Positions 1-7,804 of a stretch of DNA of 64,000 nt are shown here, piece by piece (positions within the stretch are counted from its first letter, which is position 1; the number at the start of each line of letters is the position of its first letter). Source of the DNA: CAYXGE01 sp964464435. Its GTDB lineage: Bacteria; Pseudomonadota; Gammaproteobacteria; Burkholderiales; Methylophilaceae. Made by a program: the position numbers and the translations under genes. Where the stretch lies: contig CAYXGE010000002.1 in the NCBI GenBank assembly GCA_964464435.1, forward strand, positions 8,136 to 72,135, given 5' to 3'. Below the pieces are notes generated by a model. That model had not been told where the DNA came from, made no database searches, and saw nothing but the letters and a program-made list of their open reading frames with translations.

Positions 1-1235
1 GCTTGCGCGACGGCAAACATATCAAATGGCTGAATGGCAGCTTCAAGTTCATCAGAGATGCGATTACGCGCACGCGAAGGATTTTGTTTCACTTTTTGCC
101 AAGCGCGTGTTTTGGCAGAAATCACCATCGCCTCTAAAAAGCTCAGACCTTCAAACGCAATTTCAGCACTGATGGCATGGTCTAGAGCAAAGGCTTCTGG
201 GTGTTTTTGGTGGTATTGCAGTTGTGTGGCAATGTCACGATACAAATTGGCAAAGGCTTCTAAAAAGCCCGCAGGGTGGCCTGCTTTAAATCGGTTATAA
301 CGTGCTTGATTACTGATTTCAACAGCGCCAGCACGGTCTAGTATTTCACGCCGTCCATCAATGTGGGCAATGCTTAACTCTTCTGGGTTACTTTGTACCC
401 ACTCGGCAGAACCCAAAGTGCCGTAGACCCTTATTTTTAGGCCGTTTCTATGGCCTAGCGCCGATTTGCTAAACCAAATTTGGCCCTGAATATCGTTGCT
501 GTAGCGGCAAAGGCAAGTGGCGTTATCCACGACGCCAGTAAACCAGCCGTAATGGTTTTGGTCTGACACAACTTCAATCGGTTTTTCGCCTAATAGTATG
601 TTGATTAACTGATGCAGGTGCACTGCTAAATCTAAATGTAAGGTGGGAATATTTCCATCTGATAAACGCCAAGGTTGCGGAGTGGGTTTGTTACCTTTGG
701 CATCCACGCGAATAAACCCTTCTTGTGGCATTTCTGCCTGAAAATGCAAAATTTTGCCCAGCTTGCCTTGGCTAATCTGTTCAGCAAGCTCACGCACCAT
801 GGGGTAGCCAGAGTAGTTATAGGTGACCGCTAAAAAACCTTGGTGTTGCTGGCGCAATTGAATCAGTTGTTGCGCTTGTGCGCTACTAATTGCCATGGCT
901 TTTTCACAGATCACGGCATAGCCAGCTTTTATACATGCGCTTACCGTGGCAAAATGATCAGGTGTCGGCGTAAGTACTACAATTGCATCTAATTTGCCTT
1001 GCTCATGGTTAAGCATAGCCTCTAAACTGGCATAGGTGCGCTCAGGTGCAACGCCATAGGTATTGGCAGAAGCGCGGTTAATGCTTGGGTTTTTACTAAA
1101 GCAGCCTGCCGCTAATTGCCAAATGCCATCCATGCCACTGGCTGCAAAGTGGGTGTAACCTACCGCAGAACGTATAGAGCCGCCAATAAAGCCCAGCTGT
1201 AATGGTTGCCTTGAAGTGTGTATATATTTATCCAT
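1..1235 (-). CDS. Gfo/Idh/MocA-family NAD(P)-dependent sugar oxidoreductase (C-terminus beyond window edge)
   Basis: The frame is open from the ATG at 1235 to the left edge (about 411 codons, no stop seen), so only the last few residues are probably missing. The N-terminus reads LGFIGGSIRSAVGYTHF, a Rossmann-type dinucleotide-binding start, and is followed by TPTPDHF and ICEKAM, where the family has its conserved Glu-Lys. The family oxidises or reduces hydroxyl/keto groups on sugars, often nucleotide sugars, using NAD(P). The stop of the upstream ligase gene lies 9 bp before this start, so the two are probably co-transcribed. With the neighbouring aminotransferase domain and acyltransferase it resembles Wlb-type amino-sugar pathways, in which a dehydrogenase makes the keto-sugar that is then aminated. 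The substrate cannot be read from sequence. Confidence 0.85.
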   Translation of the reverse strand, partial: MDKYIHTSRQPLQLGFIGGSIRSAVGYTHFAASGMDGIWQLAAGCFSKNPSINRASANTYGVAPERTYASLEAMLNHEQGKLDAIVVLTPTPDHFATVSACIKAGYAVICEKAMAISSAQAQQLIQLRQQHQGFLAVTYNYSGYPMVRELAEQISQGKLGKILHFQAEMPQEGFIRVDAKGNKPTPQPWRLSDGNIPTLHLDLAVHLHQLINILLGEKPIEVVSDQNHYGWFTGVVDNATCLCRYSNDIQGQIWFSKSALGHRNGLKIRVYGTLGSAEWVQSNPEELSIAHIDGRREILDRAGAVEISNQARYNRFKAGHPAGFLEAFANLYRDIATQLQYHQKHPEAFALDHAISAEIAFEGLSFLEAMVISAKTRAWQKVKQNPSRARNRISDELEAAIQPFDMFAVAQ

Positions 1236-1244
1236 ACATAACCT

Positions 1245-2822
1245 TTAAACGCAGATTTCTGCTAATTTAAATTTGGTGAGTTTGCCCAAACTGTTTCTTG
1301 GTAACTGCTCAAGGAAATAGAATTTTCTGGGTTGCTGAAAGTCTGCTAACTCGGCAGCACAAAAGTGGCGTAATGCGCGCAAGTCAAACGTGCCTTGGTC
1401 TTTAACTACTAAGGCTAAAGCCACCACTTCCCCTAGTTTTTCATCTGGTGCAGCAAACGCGGCATACTCAATGAGGTCATCGCGTTTAGCTAATACTGCT
1501 TCAATATCGCTAGGGTAAATATTGATGCCTCCTGAAATAATCAGGTCTTTTTTACGCCCAATAAAATAAAGAAATCCATCGGCATCTAATTTGCCTAAAT
1601 CGCCAGTTTTAAAATAATTGCCAAGCATGGCCATGGCAGTTAAATCAGGGCGTTTGTAATAGCCTTTGAATAGCATCGGTGTTTTGCAAACAATTTCGCC
1701 AATTTCACCAACCTCAGCTGTAATACCTTGGTCATTGATGATTTTGATATCGACATCAGGTGCTGCTTTGCCAACACTACCAAGTTTTTGATAAGTATCG
1801 ATAGGGTTAAGGTTGCTGACAATGGCCACTTCAGATGCGCCATAACATTCATGAAACTCGCAAGACAAGGCATTAATTAGACTGGCTTTCACTGGTTCTT
1901 CTAGCAGAGCCGAAGAAGAAACAAGGCAACGTAAGCTGTTTAAGCGGTTCTTAGCTTCATCTAAATTAGAAGCAAGGTGGATAGCAATTTGGTTTAACTG
2001 TGAAGATACCGCAATGCTAAAGCTCACCTGATACTGCGCAACTGCAGTAAGCCAAGTTTCTACAGAAAACTTAGCCATGAGTACGCTAGTGCCACCTGTG
2101 ATGAGGGGTAATAGCACCAAGCGCTCAGCTAATGAGTGATAAAGTGGGGTGGCGGCCAAAGTAATGTCTTGCGCGCTAATGTTGTATAGTTTAACTGCCG
2201 CCGCGGCACGTTGACGCTTATTGTCTTGCGTGAGTACGATAGGTTTTGGGTCACCCGTAGAACCAGAGGTCATTGTGAGAATATAAGTATCTTGCCATTC
2301 ACCAGAATAAAATGGCATGGCCAATGCGCCAACCTCATGTCGTTTTTCCTGTAGGCTTATAGCACCTGCAATAGGCTCATCAACGCATAACCAAATACCT
2401 TCAATGATTGAGCTACCCACTGATTCTAAAATAGGCGTTAATAATCGAGCACTGCCAATCACGTGCTTAACATCTGCTGCTTTGAACGCTTGAAGCATTG
2501 CCTGTGGTGTTATTGAGGTATTCAATGGCACCATCACCACCCCTGTATCTGCCGCCGCTAGCATCAAGGTTACAAAGTGCACATCATTTGGCAAAAGTAC
2601 CGCGATATGATCCCCATGGCGTACCCCTGCATGATGTAATACGTGCGCCATTTCAATGGCTTTAGATGCTAATGACTTATAGCTTATTGCTTGGTCATCC
2701 ACATACAAAGCAATTTTATTGGGGGTTTTTTGTACTTGTTTAAAAAATAAAGCAGCTAAGTTTTGCCCTTGTGCAAAGCCTTGCGTAATTAATGATTGGC
2801 TAGTGTAATGTAAATCATCCAT
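1245..2822 (-). CDS. AMP-forming acyl-CoA synthetase/ligase-like protein
   Basis: A 525-residue member of the ANL (acyl/aryl-CoA synthetase) superfamily. It carries the phosphate-binding motif TSGSTGDPKP near residue 185, YGASEV near 330, the hinge segment GRKKDLIISGG near 420 and the C-terminal NSLGKLTK near 510 with the catalytic lysine. These enzymes activate a carboxylic acid as acyl-AMP and pass it to CoA or a carrier protein. No carrier protein or condensing enzyme is seen nearby. The gene lies 11 bp after the acyltransferase gene and 9 bp before the sugar dehydrogenase. A reasonable inference is that it supplies the acyl group that the neighbouring acyltransferase puts on an amino sugar. 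A general fatty-acid or aromatic-acid ligase remains possible. Confidence 0.85.
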   Translation of the reverse strand: MDDLHYTSQSLITQGFAQGQNLAALFFKQVQKTPNKIALYVDDQAISYKSLASKAIEMAHVLHHAGVRHGDHIAVLLPNDVHFVTLMLAAADTGVVMVPLNTSITPQAMLQAFKAADVKHVIGSARLLTPILESVGSSIIEGIWLCVDEPIAGAISLQEKRHEVGALAMPFYSGEWQDTYILTMTSGSTGDPKPIVLTQDNKRQRAAAAVKLYNISAQDITLAATPLYHSLAERLVLLPLITGGTSVLMAKFSVETWLTAVAQYQVSFSIAVSSQLNQIAIHLASNLDEAKNRLNSLRCLVSSSALLEEPVKASLINALSCEFHECYGASEVAIVSNLNPIDTYQKLGSVGKAAPDVDIKIINDQGITAEVGEIGEIVCKTPMLFKGYYKRPDLTAMAMLGNYFKTGDLGKLDADGFLYFIGRKKDLIISGGINIYPSDIEAVLAKRDDLIEYAAFAAPDEKLGEVVALALVVKDQGTFDLRALRHFCAAELADFQQPRKFYFLEQLPRNSLGKLTKFKLAEICV

Positions 2823-2833
2823 GATGCTGGTCC

Positions 2834-3508
2834 CTATCTCAACATGCCGCTAAATTTCAGAAAAGCTTGGCTTTTTAATTTAAACAACTGAGCAGATTCA
2901 GAAATCCAAACTTGATTATCTTGCGTGTCTTTTGTAAGCAAGGAGTTAGCGGCAATAAAATTGCGTTCACCCAATGTGACACCATGTCCTAGCGCAGCAT
3001 TGACCCCAAAAAAACTGCCTGCACCAATGTGACAACCACCAGCAATGGAGACACCTGCGTTAATCCAAGTGCTATTTTCTATAATGCAGTCATGCCCAAT
3101 ATTGGTATTGCTAGAAATAAATGTGCTATGGCCGATTTTGCATCCTGGGTGAATAGAAACATGGTCTAAAATAATGCAGTTGTCAGCAATTTCGACTTCG
3201 TCATGCCACATAAATGAAGGGTGAATATAGTTAGTAAATTGATAACCTTTGGCTTTCGCCTCAAGATACTTTTGCTGACGCAGAGTGTTCATATCAATAA
3301 AACCCATGGCAATGAGCATTTGATAATGATGGCTGGGGAATGCCTCTTCAACCCAGCTAAATGGCACGAGCGGCAGGCCGCAAAAAGTTTCAACACCTTC
3401 TTCAATACAGACATCATCTACCGTAAACGCGGCAACTTTCATGGTATGTTTGGCGTAGGAATACACCACCTTTGCCATTGCACCGTTGCCGTAAATAATG
3501 GTTTGCAT
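2834..3508 (-). CDS. PglD/NeuD-type sugar O/N-acyltransferase
   Basis: 224 residues from the ATG at 3508. The N-terminus (IIYGNGAMAKVVYSYA) is the Rossmann-like PglD_N domain that binds the nucleotide sugar. From about residue 95 a left-handed beta-helix of hexapeptide repeats follows (for example HPGCKIGHS, NIGHDCII, HIGAGSFFG), the acyl-CoA-binding fold of PglD, NeuD and related enzymes. The frame stays open upstream to 3619, but that extension would run inside the aminotransferase end of the preceding gene. The 3508 start lies 10 bp after that gene's stop and begins exactly at the domain. The likely role is acylation of the amino group made by the aminotransferase domain next door. The donor acyl group is unknown, and the adjacent ligase may provide it. 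Confidence 0.88.
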   Translation of the reverse strand: MQTIIYGNGAMAKVVYSYAKHTMKVAAFTVDDVCIEEGVETFCGLPLVPFSWVEEAFPSHHYQMLIAMGFIDMNTLRQQKYLEAKAKGYQFTNYIHPSFMWHDEVEIADNCIILDHVSIHPGCKIGHSTFISSNTNIGHDCIIENSTWINAGVSIAGGCHIGAGSFFGVNAALGHGVTLGERNFIAANSLLTKDTQDNQVWISESAQLFKLKSQAFLKFSGMLR

Positions 3509-3518
3509 GATGATTTTC

Positions 3519-6500
3519 TTAATATCTAATGATGTCGACAATACGTGTGATTTGCGCTGTCGTAAGTTCTGGAAAAATGGGCAGACAAATGACTTCATTG
3601 GCTGCCTGACGTGCGACACTTAGATTGTCATGAGCTGCTGAAGGCAAGCCGCGATACATTGGAAAATCGCTAATCAGCGGGTAGAAATAGCGTCTTGCAT
3701 AAATGCCAGCATCGCGCAGTTTTTGATACAAAGCATCACGTGCAATAGGGTAGTTTGATTTCACTAAAATTGGAAAATAAGAATAATTGGCTACATCTTC
3801 GCCCGCACTTGGAATGCACACAATACCTTCAATATTGCTAAGTTGTTGGCGATAAAGCACATCAATTTCTTTGCGTTTCTGCAAAGCGGCATCAATCCCT
3901 TTAAGTTGTAACAAGCCAAACGCTGCATTGATTTCACTCATTTTGCCATTAATACCAGTGGCGACCACGGTTTGTTCATCTACAAAACCAAAGTTTTTAA
4001 GATGGTCAATGCGCGTTTTTGTTTTGGCGTCTGGGCAGATAATGGCACCACCTTCAAAGGTGTTAAACACCTTAGTGGCATGAAAACTCAAGACTGATAA
4101 ATCGCCATGTAGTAATACACTTTCGCCGTCTTTACGTACCCCAAAGGCATGTGCTGCGTCATAAATGACCTTAAGATTATAGTCATCGGCAATTTTTTGA
4201 ATCGCCTCTACATCGCAAGGATGTCCATAACAATGCACGGGCATAATCGCCGTGGTTTGGGGGGTAATGGCCGCAACAATTTTTGCTGGGTCCATATTTA
4301 AACTTACAGGGTCTATATCTACAAATACCGGTTTAATGCTATTCCACAATAATGAATGGGCAGTGGCAACAAAAGAGTAGGGCGTAGTAATGACTTCGCC
4401 AGTAATACGTAAAGATTGCAATGCAGTGAGCAATGCCAGAGTGCCGTTGGTAAACAAGGCAATATGTTTTACGCCTAAATAATCACAAAGTTCACGTTCT
4501 AGTTGTTGATGAAATGGTCCGCCATTGGTCAGAAATTTGTTTTTCCAAATTTGCTCTAAATAAGGTACATAATCTTTGAGCTCTGGCAGCAAAGGTTGCG
4601 TGACAAAAATAGGGGTATTAGTTTCGGCAGGCGATGCTTTAATAGCAGGGTATAAATTCACTTCCTGCATGGTGATTTCAAAGCTTTCTGCAGCTAAATC
4701 TTGGCAATAGTATTGCCACATTTGACGAAATGCGCGTTCTAAACCAGACGCAATAACTGATGGATTACCAGGTGGAGATTGCGCAAAACGAGCGCGTAAA
4801 CCACTGCGAATTATGGCAAGCTCATCAATATGTTGAGACCAAAATACACCTTCTTCAATAAAAGTATTGGCGTTACGAACTACAAATCTATCCAAACCAA
4901 CGTGCCCTAGTATGCCAGCGCCAATGCGGCTTGGTAGCATATCGCCTGCTATGGTAATGGTAGGCACGCCCATCCAAATTGCATGCCAAGTGGTGGTGCC
5001 GCCATTGTAAGGAAAAGTATCTAAGCAAATATCAACTTGATGGTGTAACTGCAAATAATGTTGCATGCTGCTTCGTTGGTGCAGTTGTATGCGGTCGGCA
5101 GTGATGCCGGCCTGCTCAAACCAAGACAGCACTTGTGAGTTTTCCCCCTCAACGGACATTGCGCCCATCAGTATTTTGGAATTGGGCACTGCATGCATGA
5201 GTTCCGCCCAAAGTGAAATAACCGTTTGGCTTAATTTGCTTGGGCGGTTAAAGCTACCAAAAGTGATATAACCATTTTGTAATGCAGGTAAGGCATTAAC
5301 AGGTGGTGCATCCTCTTGTGGCATAAAAGGTGCGCTGGCTGGTAATTGCACTAGTTTTTCAGTAAATTGGTCATCTAATTGGTTTGGCGGCAATAGGTAT
5401 TTGTCTGCTAAGAAATAATCCATGGCAGTTAGACCTGTAGTGCCTGGATAGCCAATCCAACTGGCCTGAATTGGCGCAGGTTTACGTGCAAATGTGAGTA
5501 AACGATGCCCCGCAGTATGGCCTGATAAATCAATCAAAATATCAATTTGGTCGTTACGAATTGTTTCGGCAAGCGCATCATCACTTAAACGCGCAACATT
5601 ACGCCATGTTTTAAAATGGGCTTGCAAGCGTTGGCTTACATTGTCATGCGTTAAGCTATTGGCATAGGCAAATAAATTGAGATGAGGATAATTTGATAAA
5701 TGTACAATAATCGGCTCAATAAAGTAGGCAACCGCATGGGCACGTAAATCAGCGGATACAAAGCCAATATTTAGCGTGCGTGTTGGCGTTTTATCTAAAG
5801 TGTGGGCTTGCCATTTGGCTTTAAGTGGCGCTTCAAACTGGTGACCAAATTGCACATGCTCTGCATACAAGCTCACTTTGTCAATTTCTGCATTATGCGT
5901 TAAGCAAAACAACAAGTTGCTCATGGCTTGATAGTAGTTGGGGTTAAGCGCTAGCGCTTTTCTGTAGGCTTCTTCGGCTTCTGTTAGCTTGCCTGCATCT
6001 TTAAGTGTGCTACCCAAATTACTGTAGGCTTCAACATAGTCTGGTTTAGCTGCCACAGCTTGCTTGAGATAGGCTTCAGCATCTTGCAAACGCCATTGGC
6101 TTTTATAGACAATACCCAGATTGTTAAGGGCTTCAGCAAAATTGGGCTGATACTTTAATGCATTAAGTAAGGCGATTTCTGCGTCGACAAAATTACCTTC
6201 GGCCTCATATGCCATGCCTAAATTGCAATAGGCTTGGGCATATTCAGGGTTAATTTCCAGCGCTTTTTGATATTGTGTTTTAGCATCTGCGATACGGCCT
6301 GTTTCTTTGTATACCAAGCCTAAATTATTGAGAGCTGGTACTAAGTTTGGGTTGTGTTGCAATGCACACAAAAATGCGGCTGCTGCATCCTCTAGTCGCG
6401 CTTGATCACGTAATACCAAACCTAAATTGTTGTAGCCAGCGGCAAATTCTGGTTGGATACTCAAGGCCTGCATATAGCAACTTTCCGCTTCTTGAAAGCG

Positions 6501-7673
6501 TCCACTCGCTTTTAACAAGTTGCCTAAATTATTAATGGCAATATAGGCGTTTGGGTCAATAAAAATGGATTCTCTGAGCGCTTGTTCAGCCAGCTCAAGT
6601 TGTTGATTTGCCTGATAAGCAATAGATAACCCAGCATAAGCATCGGCATATTGCGGTTTAATTTCAATGGCACGCAAAAAGTATGTTTGCGCTTCATCAA
6701 ATCGCTGCAATTGCAACATGGTATTGGCCAAAAAATAATGTGCTTCGGCCATGTTGGGCATCAGCGCAATGGTTTTTTTAAAGGCATTTTCTGCGCCCTC
6801 AAATTTTGCTTCTTGGTGTAGTGTTAATGCAAGTTGATAGTGTGCCGAGACATTATTGGGGTTGATTTGAATGGCTTTTCGTAAATGCTCTTGCGCTTCT
6901 TTAGTGTGTTGCTGGTCTTTTAAAATACATGCCAAATTAAAGTGTGCTTTGTCAAACTGAGGATTTAACTTAATGGCTTTTTTATAGGCGTTTTTGGCCG
7001 CATCTAGTTGCTGGCAGTCCAGATAAGTATTACCTAAATTAAACTGCACCTCTTCATCTTTAGTTAATAAGGTGGCTGCCTGTGTGAGTGCCTTTATGGC
7101 CTCTTGCGGGCGACCAGTTTGTTGCAAAAGCGTACCCAGTACTTTCCATGCAAATCCATGTTTAGGGAAGCTTTGCGTCATTTCACGGCTTAAGCTCTCG
7201 CAGGCTATTAAATCGCCTTGGTTAAACAAATTTACTAATTGCTGCATTTCAGCAGAATCAGGATTTTTTTGATTATTTTTAGGGCGTTGTTCAGACTTTG
7301 CTTGTGTTACATTGAGTTGCGATGCCAATACTTCAACATCTGGTCCGCTTAGGCCGCCTTCTAGCCCATATTGCAACACCTCTTTGGCTTGCGCGAGTTG
7401 CCCTGCTTGTATCAGTGCGTCAATATAGCTGACCCAATACTGTTGCTCATCAGGATCTGATTCTAGTGCGGTTCTAAATAGCGCTAGGCTGTCTTCAATA
7501 TGCTTGGCTTCTTGCTCAATAATTGCAAGATTATGGCTGGCGTTGGGTTGGCTAGGATGTGTCTTTAAAATTTCCCGATAAAGTTGTTCTGCATCTTGAA
7601 TTTGACCAGCCTGATGCAAGTCAATTGCTTTGGCTAAGGTTTGTTCTAATGAGGCAGTATATTCAGTATTCAT
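3519..7673 (-). CDS. TPR / O-GlcNAc-transferase-like (SPINDLY) / DegT aminotransferase fusion protein
   Basis: One uninterrupted 1384-residue frame with three parts. Residues 8 to about 605 are TPR repeats: two or three looser ones, a polar linker near 125-145, then about a dozen regular 34-residue units. Residues about 632-990 are a GT41 (OGT/SPINDLY) catalytic region with NIGFVSADLRAHAVAYF, LIDLSGHTAGHRL, APIQASWIGYPGTTG and LDTFPYNGGTTTWH. After a 30-residue linker, residues about 1020-1384 are a full DegT/DnrJ/EryC1 PLP aminotransferase, with the PLP lysine in SFHATKVFNTFEGG at about 1200. GT41 enzymes attach sugars to Ser/Thr of proteins; DegT enzymes make amino sugars on nucleotide carriers. 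No stop or second ribosome site separates them. Its mRNA start is buried in a hairpin (7671-7709). The acyltransferase gene follows 10 bp downstream. Confidence 0.9.
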   Translation of the reverse strand: MNTEYTASLEQTLAKAIDLHQAGQIQDAEQLYREILKTHPSQPNASHNLAIIEQEAKHIEDSLALFRTALESDPDEQQYWVSYIDALIQAGQLAQAKEVLQYGLEGGLSGPDVEVLASQLNVTQAKSEQRPKNNQKNPDSAEMQQLVNLFNQGDLIACESLSREMTQSFPKHGFAWKVLGTLLQQTGRPQEAIKALTQAATLLTKDEEVQFNLGNTYLDCQQLDAAKNAYKKAIKLNPQFDKAHFNLACILKDQQHTKEAQEHLRKAIQINPNNVSAHYQLALTLHQEAKFEGAENAFKKTIALMPNMAEAHYFLANTMLQLQRFDEAQTYFLRAIEIKPQYADAYAGLSIAYQANQQLELAEQALRESIFIDPNAYIAINNLGNLLKASGRFQEAESCYMQALSIQPEFAAGYNNLGLVLRDQARLEDAAAAFLCALQHNPNLVPALNNLGLVYKETGRIADAKTQYQKALEINPEYAQAYCNLGMAYEAEGNFVDAEIALLNALKYQPNFAEALNNLGIVYKSQWRLQDAEAYLKQAVAAKPDYVEAYSNLGSTLKDAGKLTEAEEAYRKALALNPNYYQAMSNLLFCLTHNAEIDKVSLYAEHVQFGHQFEAPLKAKWQAHTLDKTPTRTLNIGFVSADLRAHAVAYFIEPIIVHLSNYPHLNLFAYANSLTHDNVSQRLQAHFKTWRNVARLSDDALAETIRNDQIDILIDLSGHTAGHRLLTFARKPAPIQASWIGYPGTTGLTAMDYFLADKYLLPPNQLDDQFTEKLVQLPASAPFMPQEDAPPVNALPALQNGYITFGSFNRPSKLSQTVISLWAELMHAVPNSKILMGAMSVEGENSQVLSWFEQAGITADRIQLHQRSSMQHYLQLHHQVDICLDTFPYNGGTTTWHAIWMGVPTITIAGDMLPSRIGAGILGHVGLDRFVVRNANTFIEEGVFWSQHIDELAIIRSGLRARFAQSPPGNPSVIASGLERAFRQMWQYYCQDLAAESFEITMQEVNLYPAIKASPAETNTPIFVTQPLLPELKDYVPYLEQIWKNKFLTNGGPFHQQLERELCDYLGVKHIALFTNGTLALLTALQSLRITGEVITTPYSFVATAHSLLWNSIKPVFVDIDPVSLNMDPAKIVAAITPQTTAIMPVHCYGHPCDVEAIQKIADDYNLKVIYDAAHAFGVRKDGESVLLHGDLSVLSFHATKVFNTFEGGAIICPDAKTKTRIDHLKNFGFVDEQTVVATGINGKMSEINAAFGLLQLKGIDAALQKRKEIDVLYRQQLSNIEGIVCIPSAGEDVANYSYFPILVKSNYPIARDALYQKLRDAGIYARRYFYPLISDFPMYRGLPSAAHDNLSVARQAANEVICLPIFPELTTAQITRIVDIIRY

Positions 7674-7709
7674 AATGGCACTATTCCTTTGAGGATTAGT
7701 GCCATTATG
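7671..7709 (-). promoter_or_regulatory. Perfect 13-bp inverted repeat enclosing the Shine-Dalgarno and start codon of the OGT fusion gene
   Basis: Arms 7671-7683 and 7697-7709 are exact reverse complements, and the 13-nt centre can form a further 4-bp TCCT/AGGA stem. In the minus-strand transcript the only Shine-Dalgarno-like sequence (AAAGGA) is in the centre, and the AUG of the fusion gene is the last three bases of the 3' arm. No U-run follows on either strand, so it is not a terminator. Initiation would require opening the hairpin. It could instead, or also, be a DNA operator. Confidence 0.75.
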
Positions 7710-7747
7710 AAAAAAATGTAATGATTTAGATGCTAAGAAAAGAGGGC

Positions 7748-7776
7748 AAAATATGCGCTAAATCAAGCGACTTCAA
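7748..7776 (-). promoter_or_regulatory. Candidate sigma-70 promoter of the OGT fusion gene
   Basis: On the minus strand TTGAAG (7776-7771) and TATTTT (7753-7748) are separated by 17 bp. Matches to consensus are 4/6 at each element. It would give a leader of about 65-70 nt holding the hairpin. It is inferred only from spacing and similarity; read-through from fliK is also possible. Confidence 0.4.
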
Positions 7777-7804
7777 ACTTTGTGAAATATTGCTATCAAT
7801 TTTG

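Noticed and set aside
34..300. Plus-strand open frame at the left end
   Set aside because: It lies antisense to the Gfo/Idh/MocA oxidoreductase, whose translation is continuous and family-like; the plus frame has no recognisable features.
3221..3529. Plus-strand open frame opposite the acyltransferase gene, and similar long antisense frames in lepA, htpG, purL and fliF
   Set aside because: They are shadows of strongly supported genes, with no ribosome sites or family resemblance.
7671..7709. Hairpin before the OGT fusion gene as a terminator of fliK
   Set aside because: No T-run follows the stem on the minus strand (the T-run precedes it) or on the plus strand, and the gene's start codon is part of the stem.
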